Below, one piece after another: positions 1-15,975 of a DNA stretch of 64,000 nt (position 1 is its first letter; the number at the start of each line of letters is the position of its first letter). Below the pieces are notes generated by a model that searched no databases, had not been told where the DNA came from, and worked only from the letters and a program-made list of their open reading frames with translations. Position numbers and translations under genes: made by a program. Source of the stretch: Massariosphaeria phaeospora (lineage: Eukaryota; Ascomycota; Dothideomycetes; Pleosporales); contig JAADJZ010000023.1 in assembly GCA_011032825.1 (NCBI GenBank), positions 62,001 to 126,000 on the forward strand, read 5' to 3'.

Positions 1-1098
1 GCCCTTCTTCTTGCCATCCTTGGCGGCCTTGACGGCGTCGATGTGTGCCTGGACAGCGTACTCGACTCCCTTAACGACGTCGGACATGGTGCCGGAGCCG
101 TTGGAGCGGAGGACCTTGACGGCGTAGACGCTGGCCTTCTTGGCGACACCGTACTTCTTGCCAGCAATGGTGCCGGAGCAGTGGGTGCCGTGGCCGTTGC
201 CATCCTCGTCGGCGTCACCGCTGGGGATCGTCTTGCCCCAGTGCGCACGGCCCTCGAAGTCAACGTGCTTGTAGTTGGTGCCGGTGTCGATGACGTAGAC
301 ATCGACACCCTCGCCGCCGTCGGCAGAGTAGAGGTACTTGTTCCAGCTGCCGAAGCTCAACGAGTCGCGGTGCGAGATACGGGCGAGACCCCAGGGGGCG
401 TTCTTCTCCGTCTCGTAGTCCTCCTTGCTGCCCGTGGTGTGGACCTCAGAGTCACGCTCGATGTAGTCGACCTATCAAAGCATTCGCGGTTAGCTGGGGT
501 TATGTAGTGCGTGGTACCTGGATGGCAGCTATCACGTGCGATTGCGGCAGATTGCGTAGGCCTCGGCGTGGCTGCCTGCGGAGATAAGCCACGCCTCGAG
601 TAGCTATCGGCGCCAGCGCCAGCGCCAGCAGGCACGCGGGCAGCCTGAAGCTCGCAGAGCGCCATGGGAAGCTCGACGAGACGGCTGCAAAGACGTGTGC
701 CAGGGGGATGAAAGAAAGCGGCTGTGACTCACATCGGGATGTCGCCGGATCTGGTCGATCGTCTCCTCGTCAAAGTGGCCCGAGTAGCCCATCAGGCCGC
801 CGACGATGTTGTATGTGTGCTTCAGGCCCTCGAAGACGTCGGTGGTCAGCGGGAACTGCGAACGCTTGCGCAGCTCCATGCGGTCGTCGCTGCTCTTGGA
901 GTGCACGCTCTGCACCCAGTCGTGGTGCTTTGCGGCGTCGCCGTTCTGGACGTGCTTCTTGAACACGACCATGTACGCGTCGGGCACCGCCTTCGCCGAC
1001 GTCGACGAGAGGACGGGCGCGGCGTCGTTGTGGATGGTGCCGACCTGGAAGACGGGCGATGCTGCGGCCAGGGCCGGCAGCAGCAGAGTGTACCTCAT
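1..1098 (-). CDS. Vacuolar subtilisin-like serine protease (S8, cerevisin/Alp2 type), 5' part
   Basis: This is the first part of a secretory/vacuolar subtilase that runs off the left edge. Exon 1 (1098-733) starts at the ATG of MRYTLLLPALAAAS, a good signal peptide; the open frame extends upstream only to a GTG. It encodes an inhibitor-I9-type propeptide (YMVVFKKHV, then QIRRHPD at its end). A GTGAGT donor and TAG acceptor remove 732-472 in phase 0, and exon 2 (471-1) continues VDYIERDSEVH. The catalytic Asp lies in YVIDTGTN (about residue 184) and the catalytic His in GNGHGTHCSG (about residue 216). The catalytic Ser is outside the window. The family includes yeast cerevisin and the Aspergillus/Penicillium vacuolar proteases also known as group 18 allergens, which work in vacuolar protein turnover. 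Family assignment is firm; vacuolar location is inferred from the closest family. Confidence 0.93.
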
Positions 1099-1905
1099 GA
1101 TGGGTGGTCGAGCTCGCACTGCGATGCTAGAACAAAGAAAACAGAAGAGATAAGGGGGGAGCTGCAGTAGCTGAGATAGTAGCGATGATGGGGAGACGGA
1201 GATGGGGGGAGGGAGAGTGACGATGGGATGGAGGCTGGACGGGAGCTATGTATACGGCGCCGGAGCAGGGAGCTCTTATCAGGGCGAGAGGGCTGACGCA
1301 GCTGCAGGTGACACCTGCCGCCACTCCAGGTCGGGGGGCTGGGGGCGCGCCTTCCCGTGTTGGGTGGTAGCACCAGTTGTGCCTGCCCGCAACCGCCGCC
1401 GCGTGAACAGCCTCACACGGCCACTCTGCTGTCATCCGCCGTCTGGCCGCGGCGCGTGAGACAGACGGGATATTGATGATGCTGATCGGGCGCGCCCGGT
1501 GAATGCCCACAGCAGTGCAGCGCAAATTCCATAGATTGCGTGCATTCACTGCACTTGGACGGGCGAACGAGGGGATTGCTGCCTGCAGTGCCGCATCGCT
1601 GGCCCAAGCTCACTTCCGTTTTAGCAACCCGCTCACTAGAAGCTGGGGGGACTTGACGACGTAGCCAGAGCGCTCATCGCCCACTATTCACTCGAGGCAG
1701 ACAGACGCTGCCCGCCCGCCCGCCGCCATACGCTGCACCCACCGCCCGCCGCCCGCCGCCTGCCTGATGCTGCATTTCTGCACCGCCGGGGAGACATGAA
1801 TCGGCCTGTTCCCCCACAACCGCCGCCCACAACCTGCCTCAGCGGCCGGGGCCTCGACTGAAGTCTGCGTGAGCCTGAGCGCGACTCGACTCGACTCGAC
1901 GCACC
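1099..1905. promoter_or_regulatory. Divergent intergenic region between protease and BEACH gene
   Basis: This 807-bp stretch separates two genes read outward, so both promoters must lie here. It is GC-rich, with no obvious TATA box close to either start. Just before the BEACH start there is a short CGACT tandem repeat (about 1884-1901). Open frames here are short and show no family similarity. Confidence 0.5.
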
Positions 1906-4900
1906 ATGGCTGCCCCCGCGCGCCGCCACCGGTCCTCGACGGCTGCCTCGAGGGCCCCGCCCATGAACAACCAGATTGCCGAGCTGCGCAGTCTTGCCGA
2001 CGAGCTCACCACGGCCTCCGAATCCTCGCCGCCGACCCCCGATGTGCTGCAGGCCCAGAGCAATGCCCTGCGTCGCATGCGCCAGCTGCTCATAGACTCA
2101 CACGAAGAGACGCAGACCAAAGACGCCTTCCGCCATGTGCGTGGCTTCGAAGTGCTCCTCCTCACCCTCCGCTCCGTCTCCGGCTTCTACGACCCCGCCA
2201 GTCTCTCGCCCACCGACCGCATCGACTTCTTCGAGGTCATAAAGGCGACCTTGGACGTGCTGTCGGAGGCGCTGAATGAACACTCGGGGAACAGACGCTT
2301 CTTCGCTAAGCGCGTCGAAGGTGGAGGCTGGAGTGCACTGGAACAAGCATTGGGCAGCACTGGCATCTTCGGCGGCCAGTCCAAGAGCAGGCGTGACGAT
2401 GCCGGCCAGGAACAGCTGTTCGGCTCTCTGCTTGCATTCGCTGTCGGCGAGGAGGCCATGACACGCATCTTTCGGGATATTGACAAGAGAGTGGAGGAGG
2501 CTCAGTCGAAGCAACAACCAGGTGAATCTGCAGATGGGAGTGGCCAGCAGATAGCAGAAATTGTCATCTCCAGCCCGCACTCAGCCTACAGTGAATTGGA
2601 CATCGACCTAGACATGCTCCGAGGCCAGGTTCGGAGCATCTTCAGCGGGAATGAGGTGCTGCAGAACGCCGAGATCGTACCCATCGTCCTGCACTTTTGG
2701 CTAGGTCTCTCCGGCGAAGATATCCCTGGGACTCGCTCGAAGCCTCTGTCCTTGTCTGTGCTCCTTGCGATAATCGAAGTCACCGCGCTGTCTTCTTATA
2801 ACAAAGCAGCCCTGCACGTCACCGGCCTTCTCAGCATCATCCTTCCGCTTCTATTCGACAACAGCTGCGCCGCAACTGAGACTAGCCTTCTTCGGGAACT
2901 GGCCGACACGCTGATGGAGTATGGGATCAACAAGCTGGACGATGCCTACTTTCTGTTCCGGAAGGCGGCGACCTCTGAACAGGCAGCAGATTTCCTCCAT
3001 CAGGGCATGCAGACATCCCGGGGTCCACCGTTTATTCAATTCGATCTTTCTCTTCAAGGCTTCAGTGCCGTTGAGTTGCCCGAACTGGGCCAGCCTTTTC
3101 CTCCAGTGTCCCCAGGGAGCGGATATACCTTTGCTGCTTGGATACGGGTAGATAAATATGACACCAACTGTCACACCACCATCTTTGGAGCTTATGACGA
3201 TACTCAGACGTGCTTCCTGATGGCATACCTAGAGAAAGATACCCGCTGTTTCATTTTGCAGACATATATGGGGCATTCCGCTGGTATTACCCCAAGCGTA
3301 CGCTTTAAAAAGGCTCCCCAGTTCCAAGAAGGGAGGTGGTATCACATTGCCGTTGTCCATCGCCGTGCGAAGGCCATTGGACTTGGTGCCCACAAAGCCT
3401 CACTCTATGTCGATGGCGAGTTCACTGAAAACATGAAGGCGCATTACCCGTCCCATCCGCCAGTGTTAGACAGCAGTCATGAGAGTTTCGCGTCCATCTC
3501 TTCCAACAGTCCGCGACAGCATAATATTTTCGCCTTTCTAGGCACACCACGAAACCTAGCTCCCCGGCTAGGAAGGAACGTTCTCTCGACGAAGCTATCG
3601 ATGGCGTCGTTTCACCTCTTCTCCGAGCCCCTATCAGATGAATTGATAGCAGTATACAACAAGCTAGGGCCGCGGTATTGTGGCAATTTTCAGGACCGTC
3701 TGGGCTCATTCCAGACCTATCGTACTTCTGCTGAACTGCATGTCCAGAATGAGATACTTCACCCCGGCAAAGAAGAACGCTCCGACATCGTATCGGCAAT
3801 ACGATCGAGCGCAGGTCATTTGCTGCCCGAATCTAAAATCTTGCTCAGCTTCGCCCCCAGCTCTGTCATGGATGATGATGACCGAAACTCCATTGACGAG
3901 TCGCAATTGATTCGCTCACTGTCTCGTGACTCTGCACGAGCGCTCCATAAGTATACTAGAATGCGTGGCACGCCCATCATCATTAATGCTGCAGTTCCTT
4001 CAGTGAATGACGCGCTCTCTCAGAACCGAGGATTCGGCCGGCTGTCGGGCGAGCCGGTGGTGGTTGTTCCTCAATCGCTTGATGATGCTCTTTGGCGAAT
4101 TGGGGGTTGCGCTGCGGTTGGGCTCAAGCTTGTCCAAACCGCGCAAACACTGGACAGTCTTCTGCGCGCCGTTAAAATTCTCCTTGAAGCCGTCGAGGGC
4201 AACTGGCGAAATTGCGAGGCCATGGAGCAGAACAATGGTTTCGCGCTGCTGGCGGAGGCACTGCGTCAAAAGATCGGGTTTGGCGTAAATGGACTCCCTC
4301 TGCGTACCACTGCGGCAATCGATATGACTCCTGACGAGTGTGAAACATTCATATCGCAACTGCTCCGAGTCATTCTCCGCTTCGTCGGATACGACGAGAA
4401 TCAGCCAACAGAGTGCCTTATCATAAATCCCCTTGCCTATCGAGTGCTCCTCGTTGATCTCGAACTCTGGCGGAAGGCGACGTCACTAGAAACTCAGAAG
4501 CTGTACTACTCTCAGTTTGTCGACTTTGCCAGAGGGAGCAAGCACCATCATTACAACACCAAACGTTTCCATCGGATAAGTATGTAGTTTGCTTGTACCT
4601 CAAGAATGATGCTAACAGAAACAGGGGTGGTGAAGCGACTAACTGATGCTCTCAAAGGGGAGGTGTTCACTCCTCAAACTTTTCCTCTATTTCTTGAGAC
4701 TTTCAGAGTACTCCTGCAGATCAATTTCAATGGCGAAAACGCGCGGTCCCTGTCTTTGTTCGTCACGTATGCCTTGCACGATAGTCGTGCCTCATATGCT
4801 AAGCGCACATTACGGCCCAAGGCAAGCACATTACGTCTGAGGAGGGGCACACCTCCATTCATGTCACCTGGTTCTACACCTCGTGCGTCAAGTCCAGGGC

Positions 4901-7900
4901 AAGATACGCCAGGACCGTTAGGTCTATCGCTTGCGGATTTAGGCGTCGCGATACTTGGACTACTGGCTGAATTGTTGTGCGATCCGTCGAACACTACCGA
5001 GATAATCCGATTCGCAAAGAATGTAACCGGAAAGGTACGTAGCTAACTTATTCAAGTATTTGGTTACTAACCATCAATAGTGGCTGCTTTACCTGCTTGC
5101 AGAAACAGATCAGCGGGTCGTCGTACTCGGTGCAAAGATACTCGCCCGGCTGCTCGTTGCTAATGGATCCCATTTCGTGCATAAATTTGCCGAGAAAAGC
5201 GGAGGTATCATTGTTATGAAGAATAGGCTTCGACATTGGTGGAATACACCCGGAGTCTGGACTATCTGCTTTGCTATTTTGTTCGATCGGGACGTCGCAG
5301 CTATCGACTTTGAGCGTAATTTCGACGTGTTCAATCTCGTTGACATTTTTATTGCCCACTCCCCTCACTCGAGGCTGAGAATCGTTTATCCTGAGGTTTT
5401 TTCAGTCATTACCGCCATGCTAGACACCGGCCTGAGGGCAATCGTCCGAGATCGGGCAAGGTCGGAGAATGAGGCGCCGAAAGAACAAAATAGTGAAGCT
5501 TCAGTAACAAGGGGCAGACGTAGGACCATGTCCTTGAATGCGAAGCAGCCTCAGATAGGTAAGATACACGGTTCTACAAATGAACATTCGCTCACCAGAT
5601 CAGATCCTAAGGGACCCCAATCCGAGCGCTTGAACGATTACGCTGTGGTTTTGAACTCTGCAATACAGTTCCTTTCTGAACTTCACTCTAGATCGGAGGT
5701 GTTTAGGGACTACGCGCATTCGTCCAATTATGTGCAGGAGCTGCTATTTGTCTTGTATCCCGTCATTGTCACCTCCGACAGCGTTAGCGCAGAAACGGAG
5801 TTACTCTCTCGGGGCTCGGCCTTGACCTTCGAAGGTCAAGATGTGGCTATTCAGCCACTTTCGAAGGCCAATAGCCAACAGACCCCTATTGTCCGGACTA
5901 CCAACGTCAATCTAACCCCACCAACATCGTCCCACCGCGTAATTCCTTTCCGCAGAGCGTCTTCGTTTGTGCTTGTATCCGCGGACAAGTCTGACAAGAG
6001 TCCCAAGCCGCCCGGTCTCGACCCCATTCTATCCCCTAGAAGGAGTGGTCCCGTGGCGTTGAAAGTCGGAAGCTCTGTTGTGGAAGCGATGGTAGAAGTG
6101 GTATTGGGAGTGTTCCAGGACCAGTTGTTCAACCGCAAGGATTTCCCTGGCCTCGGGCTATTCCTCAAAACGCCTCCTGGTTTCCAAGAGCATCAAGCGT
6201 ATTTCGAATCGTACATTCTCCGACAGACCATGTCCTCGATTAAGAATGCTCTACAACTGGATCAAAACTTGCTTCACGAGCCGCGTGTCCTGACCAATTT
6301 GTCACGCTTTGTTACACATATCTCCGAAGCTGTCTTCGAGGGGTGGTTTCTTGATGGCGGTGAGCACTTACTAGACTTTGCCGGTTTCCTCCTGGAGTAT
6401 CTGGAACGACCTGATGTCTCTAAGATCAAGTCAGTCCGGTTGTGCACCCAGGCTATTGGCATTATTAGGGCTGTATTTCTTCGCGTCGTTCTTCTCCGGC
6501 TTGCCGAGCCTGATGATTCTGAAGGTAGAGAAGACACCATCGCGATCATGGGCAAGATGGTCTACTGGCAACCTATCATTTTTTCCGCGGAGAACACAGA
6601 GGGCCATTTCTTGAGGCTGATCTCGTATCTGCTGTATACAAAGCTTTCATCTGGGAATGAGGAGCTGCGTCTCGCTGCAGCAAACTTCTGGAGGCTACTT
6701 TTGGTTCAGAAGCCAGAAGATTCGTCAGCCATTCTAAGCCACGCTATCCAGACGGACAAAAGGGAACTATATGATGGGTTCCAGAAGCTTATCGAGCTGG
6801 ACAACGAGACATTTCTACTTTGGTTCGACAAGAACAAAGCCGATCTTGATAATTTCTTCTATGGTACAATGACTAAGACCTGGGAGGACTTTGCACACGA
6901 TCAGAACAAACGAACTGAGGACACGTCCCAAAAGCGCATCGCAAAGAGACGGGAGAAGTTGAAGCAATGGCAGGCCGACGAAGTGTCTCAAGAGCATACG
7001 TGGAATCACCACGAGAACTCCACCAGTCACTGGCGGTCCAACATACATGCATCCGAGCGCATCAAACATCAGCGAGTGCTACAAGACCAGCAAGACAACA
7101 CAACGTTTTTAGTAACGGTCATGGCCAAGCTTGAGCGGCAACTAAGAGGTCCTTGTGCTCTGTTCGAGGACAGTCCCATCTCCAAATGGAGACTTGACGA
7201 AACGGAGGGACGTGACCGCAAGCGAATGCGGACTATCATCGACAATACTAGCCTCGATCGACCCTATCAGCCAAAGCGCAAAGATACAGATCCAGGCCCG
7301 AAGGAAAGGCTCAAGCTGGACACCGCTGTGCCCACCATATCTTCCCGAGAGGCCTTGGGGATTACACCTACGGTTGGTGAAAATATGCGACCTTCATCGG
7401 CCATAGAATCTTTGAAAGACGATGCAAGAAACGGCGAAGATCAATCGGATAGCGAGGAAGATTTCGAGATGGTCGAGGCCATGTATGAGGATGAGGATGG
7501 GTTCGAGGATAAGAACCGCAAAGTCATGAGGAGCCTAAATCGCGGAGACCAGGTCCAATATGTTTGCAACATCTCTCGAGTCGTCGGACTGGAAGCCGTC
7601 GAAGGACTACTCATCGTAGGAAAAGACTGCTTGTATCTGCTGGATGACTTCTTTCAAAGATCGGACGGCGAGATCGTGCGCGTCTGGCAAGCTCCTATCG
7701 ACGAGAGGGACCCGTACGTGCAGGTGATCGCTGGCAAAGAGGCTATCACCACCCGACGACCCCTACCGAGGAATCAAGGCGAGGCTACACGGTCATGGAA
7801 ATGGAGCGAGGTCATCAGTGTTTCGAAGCGCCGATTCCTGCACAGAGAAGTCGCGATCGAGGTGTTCTTCGACGACGGCAGAAGCTACCTCTTAACAGCC

Positions 7901-10422
7901 ATTTCCGCAACGGCACGAAACGACGTCCATTCCCGGCTTCTCGCCCGAGCACCCCACATCCTCAAGCCCGAACTGCTGGCTAACTCTGAGCTTTCCTGGC
8001 GCTTAGACTCGTTGCGCAACCCCGAGGAAGCGCCGCAGACATTCGGTTCACGTTTTGCGTCCGCATTTAGCTCCGTCTCCTCTCATCCTATTACGAAGAA
8101 ATGGCTCAAGGGTGAAATATCGAATTTCCACTACCTGATGTTTGTCAATACGCTCGCGGGTAGGACTTTCAATGATCTTACACAGTATCCTGTCTTCCCC
8201 TGGGTGATTTCAGATTACACCAGTGAGGTGTTGGACTTGACTGATCCAACGAAATTCCGCGATCTGACAAAGCCTATTGGGATACAAAACTCCAAGCGTG
8301 AATTCCACATAAGAGAGAGGTTCAACTCGTTTGCGGAGATGGGCGACACCGAGCACGCCTTCCATTACGGCACTCATTATTCCTCTGCCATGACCGTAGC
8401 CTCCTACCTTATCCGCCTTCAGCCCTTCACCGCGGCTTTCTTCTTGATCCAGGGAGGGACTTTCGATCACGCCGATCGCATGTTCTATTCTATCAAGGAG
8501 GCTTGGGAATCGGCATCGGAGACGAACATGGCTGACGCACGAGAGCTTACACCTGAGTTCTTTTGTCTCCCAGATTTCCTTACAAATGTGAATGGCTACA
8601 ACTTCGGGGTTCGTGCCAACGGAGAGAGCATCGACAATGTTGCCCTGCCTCCTTGGGCAAAAGGCGATCCGACCATCTTCATCGCAAAACAGCGTGAAGC
8701 GTTGGAGAGTCCGTTCGTCAGCCGGCAACTCCATGCCTGGATTGATCTCATCTTTGGGTTCAAGCAGCGCGGGGAGGCGGCAATCGAGGCCGCTAATGTC
8801 TACCACTTCATGACGTACCAAGGTGCCATCGACCTCGATGCAATCACAGACGAGAAAGACCGAGCGAGCAAGATCAGTGTCATCAACAACTTCGGTCAGA
8901 CGCCTGTTCAGGTTTTCCAGCGCCCGCATCCGCAGAAAGAAGAGCCTGCGACCAAGCTGAAGAAGTTGGATACGGCGGCAGAGAGCTTGCACCGGCTGCC
9001 GATGACTCTGCTCGAGGCGAACGACCGTGTGTCGTCTTTAGCGTACATCACCAAAGGCGACAAGCTCCTTTGCTCCGCGCCTTTCCGCCACAACATCCCA
9101 CCCTACTATGACCGTTACATGGAGTGGGGCTTCACCGATGGGTCCGTCCGCTTCTACGCCTCGGACTCGAAGAAGCTCCTCGGCCTGTTCGAGCACCTCC
9201 ACTCAGGCCAACTAACTACATCGCTCTTCGTGGACGGCAGGACCCTCATCACCGCCGGCACCGACTGCACCGTCGCCATCTGGAACGTCATCAAGGGCGA
9301 AAAAGGCATGACGGACCTCCAAAACACCGCCATGCTCTTCGGCCACAAGAGCCCCGTCGTCACGCTCGCCGCGTCCCGCGCCTTCTCCGCCTTCCTGTCC
9401 GCATCCGCCGACGGCCGCGTCTTCCTCTGGGATCTCAATCGCTCCGAGTTCGTGCGCGAGCTCGACCTCGGCCCCGCCCAGAAGCGCAATCCGGTCCCGG
9501 TCTCGGCGGCGCGCATTAATAGCGTTACGGGCCATATCGTCATGGCGTGCGGAACGCGGTTGATCGTTACGACGCTGAATGGCCGGCTGCTGCTCGATCA
9601 GGATGTGTGCGACAAGGACGAGGATGGCGATGGTATTACGGCGGCGGCGGTTTACGAAGGTGTGGGGAATGAGTGGTGCGAGCGCGAATTGATATTCACT
9701 GGTCACCGCAGGGGCGTAGTAAAGGTCTGTCTATCCTATCCTATCCTATCCTATCCCTCCCCCCTTTGCCCTCTTTCCAAACCCCCACAATCCCTACCCA
9801 CCACCACACCATACTAACATGCGCCCTTCCGCCGCCCCAGATCTTCCATTTCCACCCCCACCCCACCACCGCGCAATGGACCATCAAGCTCGTCAAAATC
9901 CTCAACCACACGGACGCGTCGCGCGAAGACGGCGGCAACCACGTCGCGCCGATTACGTGCATTTTGCCTATGCCGCATAATGTGTACACGGGCGATGAGG
10001 AGGGCAGAGTGGTACGTACGTTTTTCTTTGGCTTGCGGGAGGGCGAGTGGGCGAGGAGGGGGAGGGGTAAGGAGGGCCAGGTTGAGTGGAAGGGGGGGGT
10101 GGGGACGAGGGCGGTTTGGGGGACGTGAGTGAGTGGATGGTGAACGGTGAAGAGACATCTGGTTTAGTTTGATTGGTGGTGCTGTGTGTATGTTTGTATG
10201 TATGTTTGAGCTTCGAGTGGTGCTGGCGCTGGTAGCAGTCTTTTTTTTTTTGGCCGGCGGGTTTCATCTCGTCTTGCTTGAGAGGGATTGGTTTGGTTCG
10301 GTCTGGAGTTTGGTTGGCGCTCTGGCGAGCTCGTTTTGGACTCCTCGCTCTGTTTCGAACCTCGCTAACATGTCTGTCTGCAGTACGAGTGGGATTGCGT
10401 GCATCGCCATGCGGGGCATTAG
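1906..10422 (+). CDS. BEACH/WD40 protein (beige/neurobeachin/LYST/Bph1 family)
   Basis: Five exons (1906-4579, 4625-5034, 5081-9724, 9841-10011, 10384-10422) keep frame and give about 2645 residues, normal for fungal Beige-like proteins. The order is an alpha-helical N-terminal region, a concanavalin-A-like (LamG) domain at about 378-571 (GSGYTFAAWIRV; GRWYHIAVVHRR), a long helical stretch, a PH-BEACH domain at about 1850-1990 (EAVEGLLIVGKDCLYLLDDF), the BEACH domain at about 2030-2320 (KGEISNFHYLMFVNTLAGR; NVYHFMTYQGAIDLDAI), and WD40 repeats to the end (ASADGRVFLWDLN). Family members are large peripheral scaffolds in vesicle fusion/fission and lysosome or vacuole trafficking. The last exon codes for only 12 residues. 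Intron 4 carries a CTATC repeat. The terminal exons are the least certain; the family call is firm. Confidence 0.95.
9731..9755 (+). repeat. CTATC pentanucleotide microsatellite in BEACH intron 4
   Basis: Five tandem CTATC units followed by a C-rich run lie just inside the intron that begins at 9725. They supply a pyrimidine-rich tract but are otherwise simple sequence. Confidence 0.85.
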
Positions 10423-11362
10423 TATCGCCTACGACGGTGTAGTAGGCGGTCGCGGTCGCGGTCTATCTGAAAAGTGAGGATGCAAGAAAGAAAGATAGCA
10501 AGAAAGCAATGGTTTCGCCGAGGACGGATGATGTCGGATTGAAATCGGAGGGGAGGGGAGGGGAGGGGAGGTAGGAAGGAGCGGCGGGAGGGAGGTATGG
10601 TGTGGCATGGTGGTCGCTTGTGAATCGTCTGTTTTTGGGAGGGGAGAGGGGGGGTTGCGAAAAAGGGATAAGAGGTAGTTTTCTTTCGCATTTTGCGGCG
10701 TGTGTGGGCGTTTTGTGGCGGATCGTTGTGATTTTGTTGCGGAGATATTGATGAACAGATAGCGGTATCTGTCTTGCCTTGTCACGTATCTGATCTGCAT
10801 TCGCATCGCATCGCATCGCATTTTGCTTGTTGCTGTGGTAAGTGATTGTGATTATTCATTCGATGCTGGAAAATTGGTTCACGACTGACATTGACTAGGT
10901 CACGTGTACGTGCTGGATGCCACCTACCTAAGCGCACAGGCCGTCCTAGCTACACCGACGCGTAAGCTAAGCTAAGCTAAGCTGAGCTGAAGCCTAAGTG
11001 GACGCATCGGTTATTTCGCGCGGGATACAATTTTAGGAAGCAGGCTACTTTTGCATCCAACTCACCAACAAATGCCATCTCAACTCGTTCGTTTTGGAAT
11101 CCTGCACCCGGATATACCCGGTAATATCTATACATAGGTAGCCGTGGACTGGATCTCACCGCCCGCTGGTCCTGATTACTAGTGTAGACTACATACCGTA
11201 TCGTGCGAAAAGGCGGTAAATAAATGACCCCACACTTGGTATCGTGTTGCGTTGTGTTGTACCTTAGCTTAGGTAGGCCATTCATTCATCTATAAGCTCA
11301 CCGTCTCTCTTCGTCGTCCGCCCGCCACTCTATCTTTTGTCTTCGATATCTTGCGTGACAAT
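10423..11362. other. Spacer between BEACH and GMC genes, with TAAGC repeat
   Basis: This is the BEACH 3' flank and the GMC promoter. It holds G-rich simple sequence (about 10545-10590), a short GCATC run (about 10800-10820) and a TAAGC/GCTGA tandem repeat at about 10963-10989. Open frames here are shadows of biased sequence; I see no gene. Confidence 0.5.
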
Positions 11363-13589
<2,227 letters not shown>

Positions 13590-14201
13590 GGAGGTATGAA
13601 GCGTTTCCCGACTCGTGCGATTAGGTTTTTGAGATAAGAGATTGCCTCGTCCTGGAGGCTTGCTTGAGCAATCACACAAATTGCGGTATAAAGCTGTACC
13701 ATCGGGTTGTGGTACTCAGTCATGTGGAGAGGAGGACGTGGTGGTGGCCGTGATTGATGCGGTCATTCGCTTGCTATCGCACGCTACGCCTGGATAGGTT
13801 AGGCTTTATACTATCTGTTTACGTAAAATAGACTTAATCTGCTTCGAACACATTATGTCATATTATTGAAGGTTTCCACAGCTCCCGCGACGAGCACCCC
13901 GATTTCATCGTGCGTATCATTGATTTTCCATTGTTGGGGCTAACCTTAAAAAGCTGTGATTCGGCGCGGTGGCTCGGCGACCAATCACAGTAGATATCTT
14001 ATGGGCATTCACCAATCACTGCAATGGGGGCGCCGTATCACCAAGTCAATCCCCTAGTGAACCCTTGAACCTATGAGAGCGCTTCTACGTGCTATCTTCA
14101 AATCCTTGCCTAGGGCGCCAGCACTATATTTTTCACACCTCAAACACCAACCGAACCTTTTTCTTGCACAAGCACACCACAACCGCTTCTGAGTCTCGAC
14201 C
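13590..14201. other. Spacer between GMC oxidoreductase and first BTB gene
   Basis: This is the 3' flank of the GMC gene and the promoter of the first BTB gene. A TATATTT stretch lies near 14125, about 75 bp before the BTB start. No gene was seen. Confidence 0.45.
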
Positions 14202-15112
14202 ATGGTTGAGTCTATCACTCCAGGCAGCCACCTGCTTGTCAACATCAAGAAGTATGCATAGTCTAGTCAGATTGGGCGTGTACTGAATAACTAATGCACT
14301 ATAGGCTGTACGCTACTAGTAGCTACTCAGATCTCAACATCACATGCGGCGACGACACCCATCAGGTTCACAAGGCAATTGTCTGCTCCGGATCTGAATT
14401 CTTGGCTAGGGCTGTCAAGTTTCGAGTAGGCAAGGTGAGCACTCCAATACTGATTTATTGGGGGAAAGGCAGAGGCTGACAATGGTAGGAACATGAAGAC
14501 GGCAAGATCGACCTACCGGACGATGATCCCCAGACTATTAGCATACTGATTAAATTCCTTTACGAGGGAGATTACGACCCTACTCTCTCCGAAACGGGCC
14601 GCATCGCCACGAAGGAACTTCCCACCAACACACACTACACTTACGCATTTCCTCACACTTGTCGAAATAATTGTCCAAGACCACATCACCTTGTGTGCCC
14701 ACATCATAAGTGCGGGACGACTTGTGATGACTCTTGCCAGGACTTCACTTGTGCTGAATGCACCGCCATAGTATATGTGCCGGGTGATCAACTTGAACCT
14801 CATCATCTACTTCTACACGCGAAGATGTATGAAATGGGCGATAAATACCAAGTCCATGGCCTACAAGAGATAGCTCAGGAAAAGTTCAAGAGGCAATGTT
14901 CATTTCACTGGGATGACAATCAGTTTGCGGTTGCGGCTCACTACGCATACAGCACGACTCTCGACACGAATACAGGCCTCCGAGAGATCGTTCGTGATAC
15001 CATCTGCAAGCACCCGAAGCTCCTCGACAAATCCGCCGTTGATACTTTGCTGGATGAATTCGGAGGTCTTGCTGCGGGTATCCTCAGAGTGAAGGCCAAG
15101 GACTTGGGTTAG
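14202..15112 (+). CDS. BTB/POZ protein with Cys/His cluster, copy 1
   Basis: Three exons (14202-14251, 14305-14434, 14489-15112) give 267 residues. Residues about 20-60 carry the fungal BTB signature YSDLNITCGDDTHQVHKAIV, followed by IDLPDDDPQTI and FLYEGDYDP, which complete the BTB fold. A Cys/His cluster follows: HTC, CPHHKC, C-x3-C, then FTCAEC. The C-terminal half is helical (LLLHAKMYEMGDKYQVHGL), like the BACK-type region after BTB. Known BTB proteins dimerise, and many serve as substrate adaptors for Cullin-3 ubiquitin ligases; that role here is inference. Intron 1 is phase 2 and intron 2 is phase 0, at the same places as in copies 3 and 4. This is the leftmost member of a four-copy array. 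Confidence 0.88.
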
Positions 15113-15975
15113 GTCAAGACAGAGAAGCAGTAGGCCAGACACTCACCTGTCTCATGGGTAGCTAAGAATATGAGGATCTTGTAGTGGGGACACATGGACA
15201 CGATAGACTAGTAGGTCTCTGGGAGAATTGGCTTTCCCGTATCCGATGTACAAAATCTGAGCTGGTTGCAAACTCGCCGGTTATTTACAGGCTGTTCAAC
15301 ACTTCACACTCTCCCAGTCATCTCTAGCAGGAAAATGATTGTCAATATAAAGAATTCATGATGAATTCATTCTCTAAGAAACATGCTAGATAACTGAATA
15401 AGTGACAAAAGGCTATGCCGCGTTCTCCTACCACGCTCCTCGATGTCAAACGTCGAGTTTCCCGATCCCCTTCGATAATAGCTCCCCTTTCTATAGAATT
15501 CAATATGATGTACTTCTACTAACTCAAATCTTCATCCCAGATACAGCTAACTTGGCCGCTGTGAACAGGACTGAGGGAATTCGATGTATATATACTGCAA
15601 ATGGCATTGCAGGTATAAAAAGAGCTTCACGAGAACAGTGAAGATCTTACTGGCGCGCAAATGTCCACTTAGCACTTTGCTATCCGCTTCTAATCACATA
15701 GTGCATTGGGTCAAAACCTCTGCGGTATTATAACCTGCTTCATTCCCATATAGCTATTCAACGCTATCTCCTCAAAACGAAGCTACTCAAGCCCTATAAT
15801 GACATCCTGAGTAACCCTCATTGTCTCTCCAAGTACCAAGTGATCAGAAACCCTTATAAGATGTGCTAAGCCTACATAGTACCGGTCTGTAGCCTAGTTG
15901 CAGTATGCACAATCATCGCATATCTGTGCGAAGTTCCATTGAAACGGTAGAGCGAGGAGCGCTGCCATTGTTTCT
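15113..15975. other. Spacer between BTB copies 1 and 2, no gene seen
   Basis: About 860 bp, AT-richer than the surroundings, with an imperfect GAATTCATGATGAATTC palindrome near 15352. Open frames are short and frequently stopped. It separates convergent BTB copies. Confidence 0.45.
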